Source: Microbacterium sp. MM2322
GTDB taxonomy: Bacteria > Actinomycetota > Actinomycetes > Actinomycetales > Microbacteriaceae
NCBI RefSeq assembly: GCF_964186585.1
Contig: NZ_OZ075067.1
Span: 992,001-1,056,000, forward strand
Direction of reading: 5' to 3'
DNA length: 64,000 nt
The notes under the pieces are model-generated. The model saw nothing but the letters and a program-made list of their open reading frames with translations, was not told the DNA's origin and did not search any database. A program made the translations under genes and the position numbers. Shown here piece by piece: positions 17,207 through 26,421 of this stretch. How positions within the stretch are numbered: position 1 is the first letter of the stretch; each line of letters starts with the position of its first letter.

Positions 17207-17636
17207 GGCCGGCCCCTGCGGTGACGCGGTCGAGTTCCATCTCGACGACCTGGCGGCCCGGGGTACCGCCGAAGCGCGAGCGCACGACGCCGTGCTGGTC
17301 GATGATGAGGGTCGTCGGAGTCTGCAGCACGCGGAAGTGCTGCGCGATGTCGACGCGGTGGGTGAGGTCGACGTTCAGGTGGAGAACACCCTCGCGGTCG
17401 TCGGCGATCTCGCGGAGCGTTCGGTGGACGCCCGGGCACCTGCTGCACATCTCCGTGCTGAACTGCAGGAGGGTGGCGGTCTCGCCCAGGCGCTCGGCGC
17501 CCAAACGCGTCGGTTCGATGACTTCGCGGGGGTCGACGGCGCGTGGACGGTTCTGCCGCCAGCCCAGCGCGAGGCCGACGCCGACGGTCAGCGCGAGAAG
17601 CGCGCTGAGCACGACGATGGCGGGGAGGAGTTCCAT
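17199..17636 (-). CDS. Membrane-anchored thioredoxin-like protein
   Basis: A 145-residue protein with one N-terminal hydrophobic segment (about residues 4-25) followed by a thioredoxin fold. The redox motif is CSRCPG rather than CGPC, and the cis-proline segment reads LQTPTTLIID. The N-terminal segment may be an uncleaved anchor, placing the fold outside the cytoplasm. It is co-transcribed with the DUF4395 protein, which has its own CxxC. An oxidoreductase acting on that partner is the simplest reading. Confidence 0.85.
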   Translation of the reverse strand: MELLPAIVVLSALLALTVGVGLALGWRQNRPRAVDPREVIEPTRLGAERLGETATLLQFSTEMCSRCPGVHRTLREIADDREGVLHLNVDLTHRVDIAQHFRVLQTPTTLIIDQHGVVRSRFGGTPGRQVVEMELDRVTAGAGRG

Positions 17637-17705
17637 GACCGCTCCACAGTAGTCCTGCCCGCTATGGTGCGGATCGCGCAGCGTCGTTCCGCGTCATGCG
17701 CCGGG

Positions 17706-17711
17706 TAGGGT
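17706..17711 (+). promoter_or_regulatory. -10 box of leaderless thyX
   Basis: TAGGGT ends 7 nt before GTG 17719. The spacing supports that GTG, rather than the in-frame GTG 17710, as the true start. Confidence 0.5.
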
Positions 17712-17718
17712 GAGAGCC

Positions 17719-18462
17719 GTGAGTGAGCGCCCCGAAGCACCCGAGATCGAGTTCCGCAGCGATGTCACGGTCGAGCTGGTCCGCTCGTCCGCCGCCGACA
17801 GCGATGTCCTCTTCGCCGCACGCGTGTCGACGCAGGGAGAGCAGACGCTCGAATCGGCCGCCGACGGCTCCGAAGCGACGGGTCGCGACCGCGGCCTCAT
17901 CAACTACCTCATGCGCGACCGTCATGGTTCGCCCTTCGAGCACAACTCGATGACGTTCTACGTGCAGGCGCCGATCTTCGTCTTCCGCGAGTTCATGCGG
18001 CACCGGATGGCGTCGTACAACGAGGAGTCGGGCCGTTACCGCGAGCTCCGTCCCGTCTTCTACGTGCCGTCCCCCGAGCGCAACCTCGTGCAGGTCGGAA
18101 AGCCCGGCGCCTACCAGTTCCTTCCCGGCTCCGCCGAGCAGGTCGAGCTCGTGGCCCGCGAGACGCGCGAGGCATCCGTGGCCGCCTTCGAGAGCTACCA
18201 GCGGATGCTGGACGCCGGAGTCGCTCGCGAGGTCGCCCGCATCGTCCTGCCGCTGAACATCATGTCGTCGATGTACGTCACCGTGAACGCGCGCTCGCTC
18301 ATGAACTTCCTGTCGCTGCGCACGATGCGCGAGGGCACGCACTTCCCCTCTTTCCCGCAGCGCGAGATCGAGATGTGCGCCGAGAAGATGGAGAACGTGT
18401 GGCGTGAGCTCATGCCGCTCACGTACGCCGCCTTCAACGCGAACGGTCGCGTCGCTCCCTGA
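17719..18462 (+). CDS. thyX: FAD-dependent thymidylate synthase
   Basis: A 247-residue flavin-dependent thymidylate synthase that methylates dUMP using methylene-tetrahydrofolate and NADPH. The ThyX signature RHRMASYNEESGR, fitting RHRxxSxxxxSxR, is near residues 94-106. NARSLMNFLSLR near the C-terminus is the second conserved block. GTG 17719 is favoured over GTG 17710 by the promoter spacing. Downstream in many actinobacteria lies dapA; here an SDR and a nuclease-like gene with hairpin repeats separate thyX from dapA. Confidence 0.95.
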   Translation: MSERPEAPEIEFRSDVTVELVRSSAADSDVLFAARVSTQGEQTLESAADGSEATGRDRGLINYLMRDRHGSPFEHNSMTFYVQAPIFVFREFMRHRMASYNEESGRYRELRPVFYVPSPERNLVQVGKPGAYQFLPGSAEQVELVARETREASVAAFESYQRMLDAGVAREVARIVLPLNIMSSMYVTVNARSLMNFLSLRTMREGTHFPSFPQREIEMCAEKMENVWRELMPLTYAAFNANGRVAP

Positions 18463-18476
18463 TCGCCCGCGCGTCT

Positions 18477-18482
18477 TAGGCT
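18477..18482 (+). promoter_or_regulatory. -10 box of leaderless SDR gene
   Basis: TAGGCT ends 7 nt before ATG 18490, consistent with transcription starting at the initiation codon. Confidence 0.5.
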
Positions 18483-18489
18483 GACGCGC

Positions 18490-19242
18490 ATGAACCGCAC
18501 CGCACTCATCACGGGCGCGAGCTCCGGCATCGGGGCCGAATACGCCCGGCAGCTGTCCGCGAAGGGTGCGGACGTCGTTCTCGTCGCCCGCGACGAGAAG
18601 GCACTCCGTGCGCTGGCCGACGAGATCGGGGGTCGCGGCGGCCGCGCCGAGATCCTCGTCGCGGATCTGCTCGACGACGGCCAGCGTCGTCGGGTCGAGG
18701 AACGCCTGGAGCAGGGCATCGACCTCCTGGTGAACAGCGCCGGGTACGGGCTCCCACTCGGGTTCGAGGCCAACGACATCGAGGTCGAGGCCCGTCACCT
18801 CGAGCTGCACGTCGAGGTGACCATGCGGCTGACGCGTGCGGCGCTTCCCGCGATGCTCGCGCGCGGCAGCGGCCGCATCCTCAACATCGCTTCCGTCGCC
18901 GGGCTCATCCCACGGGGGACGTACGGCGCGGCCAAGGCGTGGGTCGTGAGTTTCAGCCGCTGGGCGAACGCGGTCTACAGCCCGAAGGGTGTGACGGTCA
19001 CGGCGGTCTGCCCCGGCTACGTCCATACGAACTTCCACGAGCGCCTCGGCCTCCCGCCGGGGGAGGAGGGCGTGCCCGGCGGGATGTGGTTGAACGCCGC
19101 GCAAGTGGTGCGCGGATCGCTCCGGGATGCCGCACGCGGCCGGGCCGTCAGCATCCCGTCGCTCCGCTACAAGGCGCTGACGTCGCTCGCCCGCATCCTG
19201 CCCGATCGCGTCGTCGTCGCCGTCGCCTCGCGCGGCCGCTGA
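18490..19242 (+). CDS. SDR family NAD(P)-dependent oxidoreductase
   Basis: A 250-residue classical short-chain dehydrogenase. The cofactor loop TGASSGIGAEYA is at residues 8-19, the NSAGYG segment follows, and the catalytic set is NIASVAG with Ser and TYGAAKAW with Tyr and Lys. CPGYVHTNFHE is the substrate-side PG motif. The basic residue pattern after the glycine loop suggests NADP preference. The substrate is unknown. It is a single-gene unit with its own -10 box. Confidence 0.9.
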   Translation: MNRTALITGASSGIGAEYARQLSAKGADVVLVARDEKALRALADEIGGRGGRAEILVADLLDDGQRRRVEERLEQGIDLLVNSAGYGLPLGFEANDIEVEARHLELHVEVTMRLTRAALPAMLARGSGRILNIASVAGLIPRGTYGAAKAWVVSFSRWANAVYSPKGVTVTAVCPGYVHTNFHERLGLPPGEEGVPGGMWLNAAQVVRGSLRDAARGRAVSIPSLRYKALTSLARILPDRVVVAVASRGR

Positions 19243-19290
19243 CGGAGACGCACGTCGGACGCGTGCGGCCCGATGCTCTTCGGGTGCGCG

Positions 19291-19360
19291 TTGCACGATC
19301 GCCGGTGCGGGAGTGGCGATCAGACGTGCGGGAGCCACCGTCCGCACCGCCGATCGTGCA
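19291..19360. repeat. 70-nt hairpin repeat, left copy
   Basis: The element begins TTGCACGATCGCCGGTGCGG and ends with CCGATCGTGCA. Its arms, 19292-19317 and 19334-19360, pair over about 26 bp with few mismatches around a loop of about 16 nt. A second copy of exactly the same length and orientation lies at 20301-20370; the outer 10-nt ends are identical and the loops have diverged. The two copies bracket the Vsr-like gene. It could be a REP-like element, a remnant of a small mobile unit, or a pair of terminators. Confidence 0.75.
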
Positions 19361-19463
19361 TTCGTCACATGACGCTCTCTCCTCAGGGCGCCTCGGCGGC
19401 CGCGTCGCTCACAGAGCCCGCCACACCGACGCCCGCCGACGCGGTGTGGGGCACGCTCGAGCA

Positions 19464-20297
19464 ATGGATTCCGCCACAGTCGTGCAGCACATCCGTGTCC
19501 TCGGGGGGATCGCGAGGTCCTCGCAACTCCGTCGGCGAGGAGCGACGCGGGCCCAGCTCGCTCGGGCTGTCGACCGCGGCACGATCGCCCGCCTACGTAA
19601 CGGCGTTTACTCCGTCCCCGGGGTGAGTCCCCATGTTCGGGATGCCGCGGCGCACGGCGGCGAGCTCTGTTGCGCTTCTGCACTCCGTCACCACGGCGTG
19701 TGGGTCCTCGAGCACCGGGAACGCGTTCACGTGTGGCTCGGTCCTGATGCCCGGGCTCACGCGCATGAGGGATGTCGCTGCGTGGCACATCGGGACGACG
19801 GAGTCGCGGCCTTCGGCGTCGTCCCGGTCGTGCACGCGCTCATCCAGTCGGCTCGATGCCTCGGGCCGGAGGGATTCTTCGCCGCATTCGAGTCGGCGTG
19901 GAACCTGGGGTTGCTCTCGCGTTCGGATCGCGCGCTCATCCGCCAAGGGCTCCCCGCGCGCTTCCGTTGGCTCGTGGACATCGCTCGCCCCGATGCGGAG
20001 AGCGGGATCGAGTCGCTCCTGCGCCTCCGTCTGCTGCGACTCGGCATCGCGCTGGACTGCCAGGTCCTCATCTCGGGCGTCGGCCGCGTGGACTTCCTCT
20101 TGGCCGACCGGATCATCCTCGAAGTCGACGGCCGCCTCAACCACGACGGACCCTCACGTCGTCATCACGACCTGGTCCGGGATGCCGAGGCCGCCGCAGC
20201 CGGATACGAGGCGCTCCGCTTCGATTACGCGCTCGTCGTGCACGACTGGCCGCGCGTGCAGCGCGCAATTCTGGCTGTTCTCGGTCGCACCCGGTGA
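19464..20297 (+). CDS. AbiEi-like winged helix plus DUF559 (Vsr-fold) endonuclease-domain protein
   Basis: A 277-residue protein. The N-terminal 55 residues (GGIARSSQLRRRGATRAQLA, then RLRNGVYSVP) resemble the winged-helix domain of AbiEi-type antitoxins. The C-terminal 95 residues resemble DUF559, a Vsr-like PD-(D/E)xK nuclease fold: ESLLR supplies Glu, VDFLL Asp, LEVDG Glu and Asp, and FDYALVVHDW the last strand. Function is unknown; a DNA-acting role is likely. ATG 19464 is the first start that preserves the domain, with no clear ribosome-binding site. No cognate AbiEii toxin gene is adjacent. Hairpin repeats lie 104 bp upstream and 4 bp downstream. Confidence 0.75.
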   Translation: MDSATVVQHIRVLGGIARSSQLRRRGATRAQLARAVDRGTIARLRNGVYSVPGVSPHVRDAAAHGGELCCASALRHHGVWVLEHRERVHVWLGPDARAHAHEGCRCVAHRDDGVAAFGVVPVVHALIQSARCLGPEGFFAAFESAWNLGLLSRSDRALIRQGLPARFRWLVDIARPDAESGIESLLRLRLLRLGIALDCQVLISGVGRVDFLLADRIILEVDGRLNHDGPSRRHHDLVRDAEAAAAGYEALRFDYALVVHDWPRVQRAILAVLGRTR

Positions 20298-20300
20298 CGA

Positions 20301-20370
20301 TTGCACGATCGCTGGCGCGGGAGTCGTGTTTCTGGCCGTAGGACGCAACCTGCGCCCCACCGATCGTGCA
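20301..20370. repeat. 70-nt hairpin repeat, right copy
   Basis: The element begins TTGCACGATCGCTGGCGCGG and ends ACCGATCGTGCA, four bases after the stop of the DUF559 gene. It is the same length and orientation as the left copy at 19291-19360. By eye 49 of 70 positions agree, including all of the outer 10 nt on each side, with the central loop unrelated. Its stem is less perfect than that of the left copy. Confidence 0.75.
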
Positions 20371-20419
20371 TCCGTCGCGCCATCGACGACCCCGCACACG
20401 GGCGAGGGACCCTGACCGG

Positions 20420-20425
20420 TACCCT
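20420..20425 (+). promoter_or_regulatory. -10 box of leaderless dapA
   Basis: TACCCT ends 7 nt before ATG 20433, the same arrangement as at dapB. Confidence 0.5.
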
Positions 20426-20432
20426 GGGAACC

Positions 20433-21410
20433 ATGACGCACTCCGCCAATCCGTTCGGTCAGGTGCTCGTCGCGCTCGTCACTCCGATGACAGCCGACGG
20501 CGAGGTCGATTGGCCGGCCGTCGAGAAGCACATCGACGACGTCATCACGGGCGGTGCCGACGGCATCGTCGTGACCGGGACCACCGGTGAGACGAGCACG
20601 CTCACGGATGCCGAGAAGCTGAAGCTCGTTGAGGTCGGCAAGTCCGTCTCCTCCGGCCGCGCGAAGATCATCACGGGAGGCGGCTCGAACGAGACCGCCC
20701 ACGCGATCGAGCTCTACCGTGCCAGCGAGAAGGCCGGTGCGGACGGCATCATGATCGTCACGCCGTACTACAACAAGCCGACACAGGCCGGCATCCTGAC
20801 GCATTTCCGCCTCGTCGCGGACGCGACCGACCTCCCGGTGATCCTCTACGACATCCCCGGTCGCACCGGCGTGCCCATCAAGTACGAGACGATCCTCCGC
20901 CTCGCCAAGCACCCGAACATCCTCGCGGTGAAGGACGCCAAGGGCGACTTCAGCGAGGTCAGTCGGGTCCTCAACCAGACGGACCTGCTCTACTTCTCGG
21001 GCGACGACGCCAACGTCCTCCCGCACCTGTCGATCGGCGCAGCCGGTCTCATCGGCGTGACGGCGAACATCACGTCGGCCCCGTACCGAGTGATCGTGGA
21101 TGCCGTCAACCGCGGTGACCTGCAGACCGCGACCGCCGCTCACAAGAAGCTCGAACCGCTCGTCCGTGCCGTCATGACGCACGTCCCGGGGACGGTCAGC
21201 GCGAAGTACATCCTGCACGGCCTGGGTCGCATCTCGAGCCCCCGCGTGCGTCTGCCGCTCGTCGGCCCCGAGGAATGGGAGGCCGCCCTCATCGAGGACG
21301 AACTCGACCTCGTGCGGGATGTCGACGGTGCTGACTTCTCCAACTTCCGACCAGACCGCAATGCCGCCGCGGGCGGCGCTCTTCCGAAGGTGCATGGAAC
21401 AACTCGATGA
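20433..21410 (+). CDS. dapA: 4-hydroxy-tetrahydrodipicolinate synthase
   Basis: A 325-residue class I aldolase that condenses pyruvate with aspartate semialdehyde, the first committed step of lysine and diaminopimelate synthesis. Visible residues are GTTGETSTL in the pyruvate site, TPYYNKP at 110-116, the catalytic-triad Tyr in LYDIPGRTG, and Schiff-base Lys168 in AVKDAKGD. ATG 20433 has a TACCCT box 7 nt upstream. The C-terminal 30 residues are an extension beyond the usual family end. It overlaps rnj by 4 bp (ATGA), a pairing common in Actinobacteria. Confidence 0.96.
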   Translation: MTHSANPFGQVLVALVTPMTADGEVDWPAVEKHIDDVITGGADGIVVTGTTGETSTLTDAEKLKLVEVGKSVSSGRAKIITGGGSNETAHAIELYRASEKAGADGIMIVTPYYNKPTQAGILTHFRLVADATDLPVILYDIPGRTGVPIKYETILRLAKHPNILAVKDAKGDFSEVSRVLNQTDLLYFSGDDANVLPHLSIGAAGLIGVTANITSAPYRVIVDAVNRGDLQTATAAHKKLEPLVRAVMTHVPGTVSAKYILHGLGRISSPRVRLPLVGPEEWEAALIEDELDLVRDVDGADFSNFRPDRNAAAGGALPKVHGTTR

Positions 21411-23083
21411 CCAATACCGTCTCCGCCCCTGAAAAACTCGCTCCCGGCACGCTCCGGGTGACGCCCGTGGGCGGACTCGGCGAGATCGGCCGGAACATGA
21501 CCGTCTTCGAGTACGACGGCAAGCTGCTGATCGTCGACTGCGGTGTTCTCTTCCCCGAAGAGCACCAGCCCGGCGTCGACCTGATCCTCCCGGACTTCGA
21601 GGCCATCCGCGGGCGACTCGACGACATCGTCGGCGTCGTCCTCACCCACGGCCACGAGGACCACATCGGCGCGGTGCCGTACCTCCTCAAGCGCAAGGGC
21701 GACATCCCCCTCATCGGCTCGCAGCTGACGCTCGCTCTCGTCGAGGCGAAGCTCAAGGAGCACCGGATCAAGCCGTACACGCTGACGGTCAAGGAGGACC
21801 AGCGCGAGCAGGTCGGCCCCTTCGACCTCGAGTTCGTCGCGGTCAACCACTCCATCCCCGATGCGCTGGCCGTCGGCATCCGCACCCCCGCGGGTCTCGT
21901 CCTCGCCACCGGCGACTTCAAGATGGACCAGCTCCCGCTCGACGGTCGCCTGACCGACCTCCGCGCCTTCGCTCGCCTCGGCGAAGAGGGCGTCGACATG
22001 TTCCTGGTCGACTCCACGAATGCCGACGTCCCCGGGTTCACGCCGCTCGAGCGGGCGATCGGGCCCGTCCTCGATCAGATCATCGGCAAGGCTCCGCGCC
22101 GCGTCATCGTCGCCAGCTTCTCGAGCCACATCCACCGCGTGCAGCAGGTCATCGACGCCGCAGCCGCGCATGGCCGACGTGTGGCATTCCTCGGTCGCTC
22201 GATGGTCCGCAACATGACGATCGCCGAACAGCTCGGCTACCTGAAGGTGCCCGACGGCGTCCTCATCGACTACAAGAAGGCCAAGGACCTCCCCGACGAC
22301 CGCATCGTCTACATGTCCACGGGATCCCAGGGCGAGCCGATGGCCGTGCTCTCTCGCATGGCGAACCTCGACCATGCGATCGAGCCGGGGGAGGGGGACA
22401 CCGTCATCCTCGCCTCGAGCCTCATCCCGGGCAACGAGAACGCCGTCTACCGCGTGATCGACGGCCTCACCAAGCTCGGCGCCAACGTCGTCCACAAGGC
22501 GAATGCGAAGGTCCACGTCTCGGGCCACGCCGCCGCCGGCGAGCTGCTCTACTGCTACAACATCCTGAAGCCGAAGAACGTCCTGCCCGTCCACGGCGAG
22601 TACCGCCACCTGATGGCGAACGCGAAGCTGGCGCAGGACAGCGGCGTCCCGGCGGCGAACACGATCATCGCCGAGAACGGCACCGTCATCGACCTCAAGG
22701 ACGGCGTCGCGAAGGTCGTCGGACAGCTCGACCTCGGGTTCGTCTACGTCGACGGCTCCTCGGTGGGCGAGATCACGGATGCCGACCTCAAGGACCGTCG
22801 GATCCTCGGTGAGGAGGGCTTCATCTCCGTCATCGTGGTGGTGGATGCCGCGACCGGCCGCATCATCACGGGCCCGGAGATCCATGCCCGCGGGTTCGCG
22901 GAGGACGACGCCGTGTTCGACTCGGTCAAGCCGAAGATCGCGCAGGCGCTCACGGAAGCCGCGAAGTCGGGCGTCCGCGACCCGCACGCCCTGCAGCAGG
23001 TGGTGCGACGGACCATCGGCCGCTGGGTCAACCAGTCGCTGCGTCGTCGACCGATGATCGTCCCGATGGTGATCGAGGCCTGA
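21407..23083 (+). CDS. rnj: Ribonuclease J
   Basis: A 558-residue metallo-beta-lactamase/beta-CASP ribonuclease with 5'-3' exo- and endonuclease activity in mRNA decay and rRNA maturation. The N-terminus gives TPVGGLGEIGRNM, and the metal motif HGHEDHIGAVPY lies near residue 77. The beta-CASP part includes ASFSSHIHRVQQV and STGSQGEPMA, and HVSGHAAAGE and PVHGEYRHL are the family's C-terminal motifs. Its ATG overlaps the dapA stop by 4 bp. Confidence 0.96.
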   Translation: MTNTVSAPEKLAPGTLRVTPVGGLGEIGRNMTVFEYDGKLLIVDCGVLFPEEHQPGVDLILPDFEAIRGRLDDIVGVVLTHGHEDHIGAVPYLLKRKGDIPLIGSQLTLALVEAKLKEHRIKPYTLTVKEDQREQVGPFDLEFVAVNHSIPDALAVGIRTPAGLVLATGDFKMDQLPLDGRLTDLRAFARLGEEGVDMFLVDSTNADVPGFTPLERAIGPVLDQIIGKAPRRVIVASFSSHIHRVQQVIDAAAAHGRRVAFLGRSMVRNMTIAEQLGYLKVPDGVLIDYKKAKDLPDDRIVYMSTGSQGEPMAVLSRMANLDHAIEPGEGDTVILASSLIPGNENAVYRVIDGLTKLGANVVHKANAKVHVSGHAAAGELLYCYNILKPKNVLPVHGEYRHLMANAKLAQDSGVPAANTIIAENGTVIDLKDGVAKVVGQLDLGFVYVDGSSVGEITDADLKDRRILGEEGFISVIVVVDAATGRIITGPEIHARGFAEDDAVFDSVKPKIAQALTEAAKSGVRDPHALQQVVRRTIGRWVNQSLRRRPMIVPMVIEA

Positions 23084-23092
23084 GCGGACCGC

Positions 23093-23098
23093 TACCAT
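23093..23098 (+). promoter_or_regulatory. -10 box of leaderless GNAT gene
   Basis: TACCAT ends 6 nt before ATG 23105. Confidence 0.5.
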
Positions 23099-23104
23099 TC
23101 GGGC

Positions 23105-23596
23105 ATGCCCGAGTCGTGGTCGCTGCGTCCCGCCGCCCAGGCGGACGGGGTGTTCCTCGGCGACATGGTCGTCGAGGCCGCCAATTGGCGTCCTGGCGCG
23201 CCGCGTCCTCGGCATGAGGTCCTCTCCGACCCGGACCACAGCCGATATCTCTCCGGGTGGGTGCGTCCCGGTGACGTCGGCTTCGTCGCCCTCGCCGGCG
23301 CGGAGCTCATCGGCGCTGCCTGGTACCGCACGTTGCCGCGCAGCGAGCCCGGGTTCGGGTACGTCGGAACCGGCGTGCCGGAGCTCATCATCGGCGTGAA
23401 GCCGATGTGGCGCTCGCACGGCGTCGGGCGTGGCCTGCTCCGTCAGCTGTGCGATGCGGCACGCACCGACGGGCGCGCGCGGATCTGCCTCTCCGTCGAG
23501 CGCGGAAACTTCGCGCAGGTCTTGTACCGCAGCGAGGGGTTCGCGGTCACCCGCAGCGGGATCGGTCGGGACACCATGGTGAAGGTCCTCGGCTGA
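23105..23596 (+). CDS. GNAT family N-acetyltransferase
   Basis: A 163-residue GNAT protein that should transfer an acetyl group from acetyl-CoA to an amine. The core is [18 protein letters not shown] near residues 96-113, containing the R/Q-x-x-G-x-G/A acetyl-CoA loop (RSHGVGRG), followed by [18 protein letters not shown], the usual C-terminal strand-helix. The substrate is unknown. It stands alone between rnj and ftsK. Confidence 0.85.
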   Translation: MPESWSLRPAAQADGVFLGDMVVEAANWRPGAPRPRHEVLSDPDHSRYLSGWVRPGDVGFVALAGAELIGAAWYRTLPRSEPGFGYVGTGVPELIIGVKPMWRSHGVGRGLLRQLCDAARTDGRARICLSVERGNFAQVLYRSEGFAVTRSGIGRDTMVKVLG

Positions 23597-23653
23597 GCAG
23601 CGGAATACCGCCGACGGGTCGCGTCAATCCGGGCACATGTCGGTGAGGCGGCT

Positions 23654-23659
23654 TACCGT
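23654..23659 (+). promoter_or_regulatory. -10 box of ftsK
   Basis: TACCGT ends 7 nt before ATG 23667. This argues for that start over ATG 23637, which would lie upstream of the promoter. Confidence 0.5.
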
Positions 23660-23666
23660 GGAAGGT

Positions 23667-26387
23667 ATGCCCAGGAGCAGCAGTCCGACCAGCAAACCCC
23701 GCGCGTCAGCGTCGGGCTCCTCGGCGCGTGCGAAGAAGGCCGAGCCGGCCCCGCGGCGCAAGGCCGAGCCAGCTCCGCGCCGCTACGTCGACGACGTCGA
23801 GCGTCCTCCGGTCGTCGTCCGCGCGTGGCTGGGGCTGGCACACATCGCCGGTGGAATGTTCCGCGCCTTCGGGTCTGAGGCGTTGGAGAAGGAGCAGCGA
23901 CGCGACGGGTTCCCGTTCCTCCTGGTCCTCATGGCGATCGCCGGTGCCGTCGTGGAGTGGTTCCTCATCGGGACCGAGGTCGGCACGAACATCAGCGCCT
24001 ACACCGTAGGCGCTCTGATCGGTCGCGAGGCATTCGTCTTCCCCGTCATCCTGTTGCTGCTGGCGGGGTGGCTGTTCCGGCATCCGCCGTCCGTGAACGA
24101 CAACGGACGCATCGGCATCGGCGCGGGACTGTTCGTCCTCGCTGTGGCCGGGTTCTGCCACATCGTGGCGGACCGCCCGAAGCCCAGCGAAGGCCTGGCC
24201 GCGCTCAGCGCCTCCGGCGGACTCTTCGGGTGGGCCATCGGGGAACCCCTGACGGTTCTCACCGAGATCGGCGCCGGGATCGTCCTGGGTCTCCTGGCGT
24301 TCCTGAGCGTCCTCATCCTCACCAAGACGCCACCGAACCGCATCGGTCGCCGCCTCGGCGACCTCTACGCCTGGCTGTTCGGCGCGGAGCGCCCCGACCC
24401 CGACGTTGCGCCCGCGAAGGGTCAGACCGGACCGACGGTCGCCTTCGACGGCCCCGCGGAGGAGGGCGATTCGCTGCCCTGGTGGCGGCGCAACAAGTCC
24501 GGCCGTGAGGAGGACACCGACGGTGGCCTCGGTGCCGACGACCTCACCGCGCTCCTCGAGGCGAGCGGCGACGGCAGTTTCGACAACCCGGTCACGACTC
24601 CCGAGACGGCGCCTGACGTCATGCCCGACGCGGTCACCGAGATCATCGTGCCCGCGACCCCGCGGACCCCCGGACGCAAGCGCGATGCGGCGCCCGAGGC
24701 GCCCCCCGTTCCGCCGCTGCCGGATTTCGTCGCCGCGAATCTCGATTCCGTCGATCCCGATGCGCCCGACTACGACCTCCCGTCCACCGATGCCCTCGCC
24801 GCGGGTACGCCGCACAAGGCACGATCCGAGGCCAACGACGCCATGGTCCGCGCGATCATGGGCGTCTTCGAGCAGTTCTCGATCGATGCGAAGGTCACCG
24901 GATTCTCGCGCGGCCCGACTGTGACCCAGTACGAGATCGCCCTCGGCCACGGAGTCAAGGTCGAGCGGATCACCGCCCTCACCAACAACATCGCCTATGC
25001 GGTCGCCTCGAACGAGGTGCGCATCCTCGCGCCCATTCCCGGCAAGAGCGCGATCGGCGTCGAGATCCCGAACACGGATCGCGAGATCGTCACGCTCGGC
25101 GACGTCCTGCGCTCACCCAATGCGCAGCAGGCCACCCACCCCATGACGATCGGCATCGGCAAGGACGTCGGCGGCGGGTACGTCGTCGCGAACCTCGCGA
25201 AGATGCCCCACCTCCTCGTGGCCGGGTCGACGGGCTCGGGTAAGTCCAGCTTCGTGAACTCGATGATCACGAGCCTCCTGATGCGGGCGAAGCCCTCGGA
25301 CGTCCGCATGGTCCTCATCGACCCGAAGCGCGTGGAGCTCACCTCCTACGCCGGTGTGCCGCACCTCATCACGCCCATCATCACGAACCCCAAGAAGGCG
25401 GCGGAAGCGCTGCAGTGGGTCGTGAAGGAGATGGACATGCGGTACGACGATCTCGCGTCGTTCGGCTTCCGCCACATCGACGACTTCAACCGGGCCGTCG
25501 TCGCCGGCGAGATCCAGTTGCCCGTCGGCAGCGAACGCGTGCTCAAGCCCTATCCGTACCTCCTGGTCGTGGTCGACGAGCTCGCGGACCTCATGATGGT
25601 CGCGCCCCGCGACGTCGAGGACTCGATCGTCCGCATCACCCAGCTGGCGCGTGCCTCCGGCATCCACCTTGTCCTGGCCACCCAGCGCCCGTCTGTCGAC
25701 GTCGTGACCGGTCTGATCAAGGCGAACGTCCCGTCCCGACTGGCCTTCGCCGTGACGAGCGTGACCGATTCGCGCGTCATCCTCGACCAGCCCGGCGCCG
25801 ATCGCCTCATCGGCCAGGGTGACGGACTGTTCCTGCCGATGGGCGCCTCCAAGGCGGTCCGCGTGCAGGGCGCGTGGGTCGCCGAGAAGGAGATCGAGAA
25901 GGTCGTCAATCACGTCAAGAACCAGGCGCGACCCGAGTACCGCAAGGACGTCGAGGCCGTCATCGAGAAGAAAGAGATCGACGCCGACATCGGTGACGAC
26001 CTCGAGCTGCTCCTCGCGGCCGCCGAGCAGATCATCACGACCCAGTTCGGTTCGACCTCGATGCTGCAGCGCAAGCTCCGCGTCGGCTTCGCGAAGGCCG
26101 GCCGCCTCATGGATCTCCTCGAGGCCCGCGAGATCGTCGGCCCCTCCGAGGGTTCCAAGGCGCGTGACGTCCTCGTGACTCCCGATGAGCTCCCTGCCGT
26201 TCTTGCGCGTCTCCGCGGCGAGGAGCCGCCCGAGGATGCCGCACCCGCAGCCGCCGTACCTCCCGCGGCTCCCGCGCCCGTGGCGGATCCGTACGGTCCC
26301 GACGCGGTCACGGAGCAGTTCGAGGGCTACGAGGTCGTCGAGTCCGAGGGCGACGAGGATGCCTGGGGCCTCACCGGCCGCGACTGA
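23667..26387 (+). CDS. ftsK: DNA translocase FtsK
   Basis: A 906-residue FtsK/SpoIIIE translocase that pumps chromosomal DNA through the division septum. A basic serine/alanine-rich N-terminus is followed by about four membrane segments (residues about 60-210) and a low-complexity acidic linker. The motor follows, with Walker [10 protein letters not shown] near residue 520 and Walker [11 protein letters not shown] near 631, and then a C-terminal winged-helix gamma domain that reads polar DNA motifs ([20 protein letters not shown] near 795). ATG 23667 is preferred because its -10 box lies downstream of ATG 23637. Confidence 0.96.
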   Translation: MPRSSSPTSKPRASASGSSARAKKAEPAPRRKAEPAPRRYVDDVERPPVVVRAWLGLAHIAGGMFRAFGSEALEKEQRRDGFPFLLVLMAIAGAVVEWFLIGTEVGTNISAYTVGALIGREAFVFPVILLLLAGWLFRHPPSVNDNGRIGIGAGLFVLAVAGFCHIVADRPKPSEGLAALSASGGLFGWAIGEPLTVLTEIGAGIVLGLLAFLSVLILTKTPPNRIGRRLGDLYAWLFGAERPDPDVAPAKGQTGPTVAFDGPAEEGDSLPWWRRNKSGREEDTDGGLGADDLTALLEASGDGSFDNPVTTPETAPDVMPDAVTEIIVPATPRTPGRKRDAAPEAPPVPPLPDFVAANLDSVDPDAPDYDLPSTDALAAGTPHKARSEANDAMVRAIMGVFEQFSIDAKVTGFSRGPTVTQYEIALGHGVKVERITALTNNIAYAVASNEVRILAPIPGKSAIGVEIPNTDREIVTLGDVLRSPNAQQATHPMTIGIGKDVGGGYVVANLAKMPHLLVAGSTGSGKSSFVNSMITSLLMRAKPSDVRMVLIDPKRVELTSYAGVPHLITPIITNPKKAAEALQWVVKEMDMRYDDLASFGFRHIDDFNRAVVAGEIQLPVGSERVLKPYPYLLVVVDELADLMMVAPRDVEDSIVRITQLARASGIHLVLATQRPSVDVVTGLIKANVPSRLAFAVTSVTDSRVILDQPGADRLIGQGDGLFLPMGASKAVRVQGAWVAEKEIEKVVNHVKNQARPEYRKDVEAVIEKKEIDADIGDDLELLLAAAEQIITTQFGSTSMLQRKLRVGFAKAGRLMDLLEAREIVGPSEGSKARDVLVTPDELPAVLARLRGEEPPEDAAPAAAVPPAAPAPVADPYGPDAVTEQFEGYEVVESEGDEDAWGLTGRD

Positions 26388-26409
26388 GGCCGTCGGCGTC
26401 TCGGGTCTA

Positions 26410-26415
26410 TAGGCT
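26410..26415 (+). promoter_or_regulatory. -10 box of leaderless pgsA
   Basis: TAGGCT, within TATAGGCT, ends 6 nt before GTG 26422. Confidence 0.55.
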
Positions 26416-26421
26416 CGAGAC

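Noticed and set aside
19464..20297. Complete AbiE toxin-antitoxin system
   Set aside because: Only an AbiEi-like N-terminal helix domain is present, joined to a DUF559 domain; no AbiEii nucleotidyltransferase gene is adjacent.
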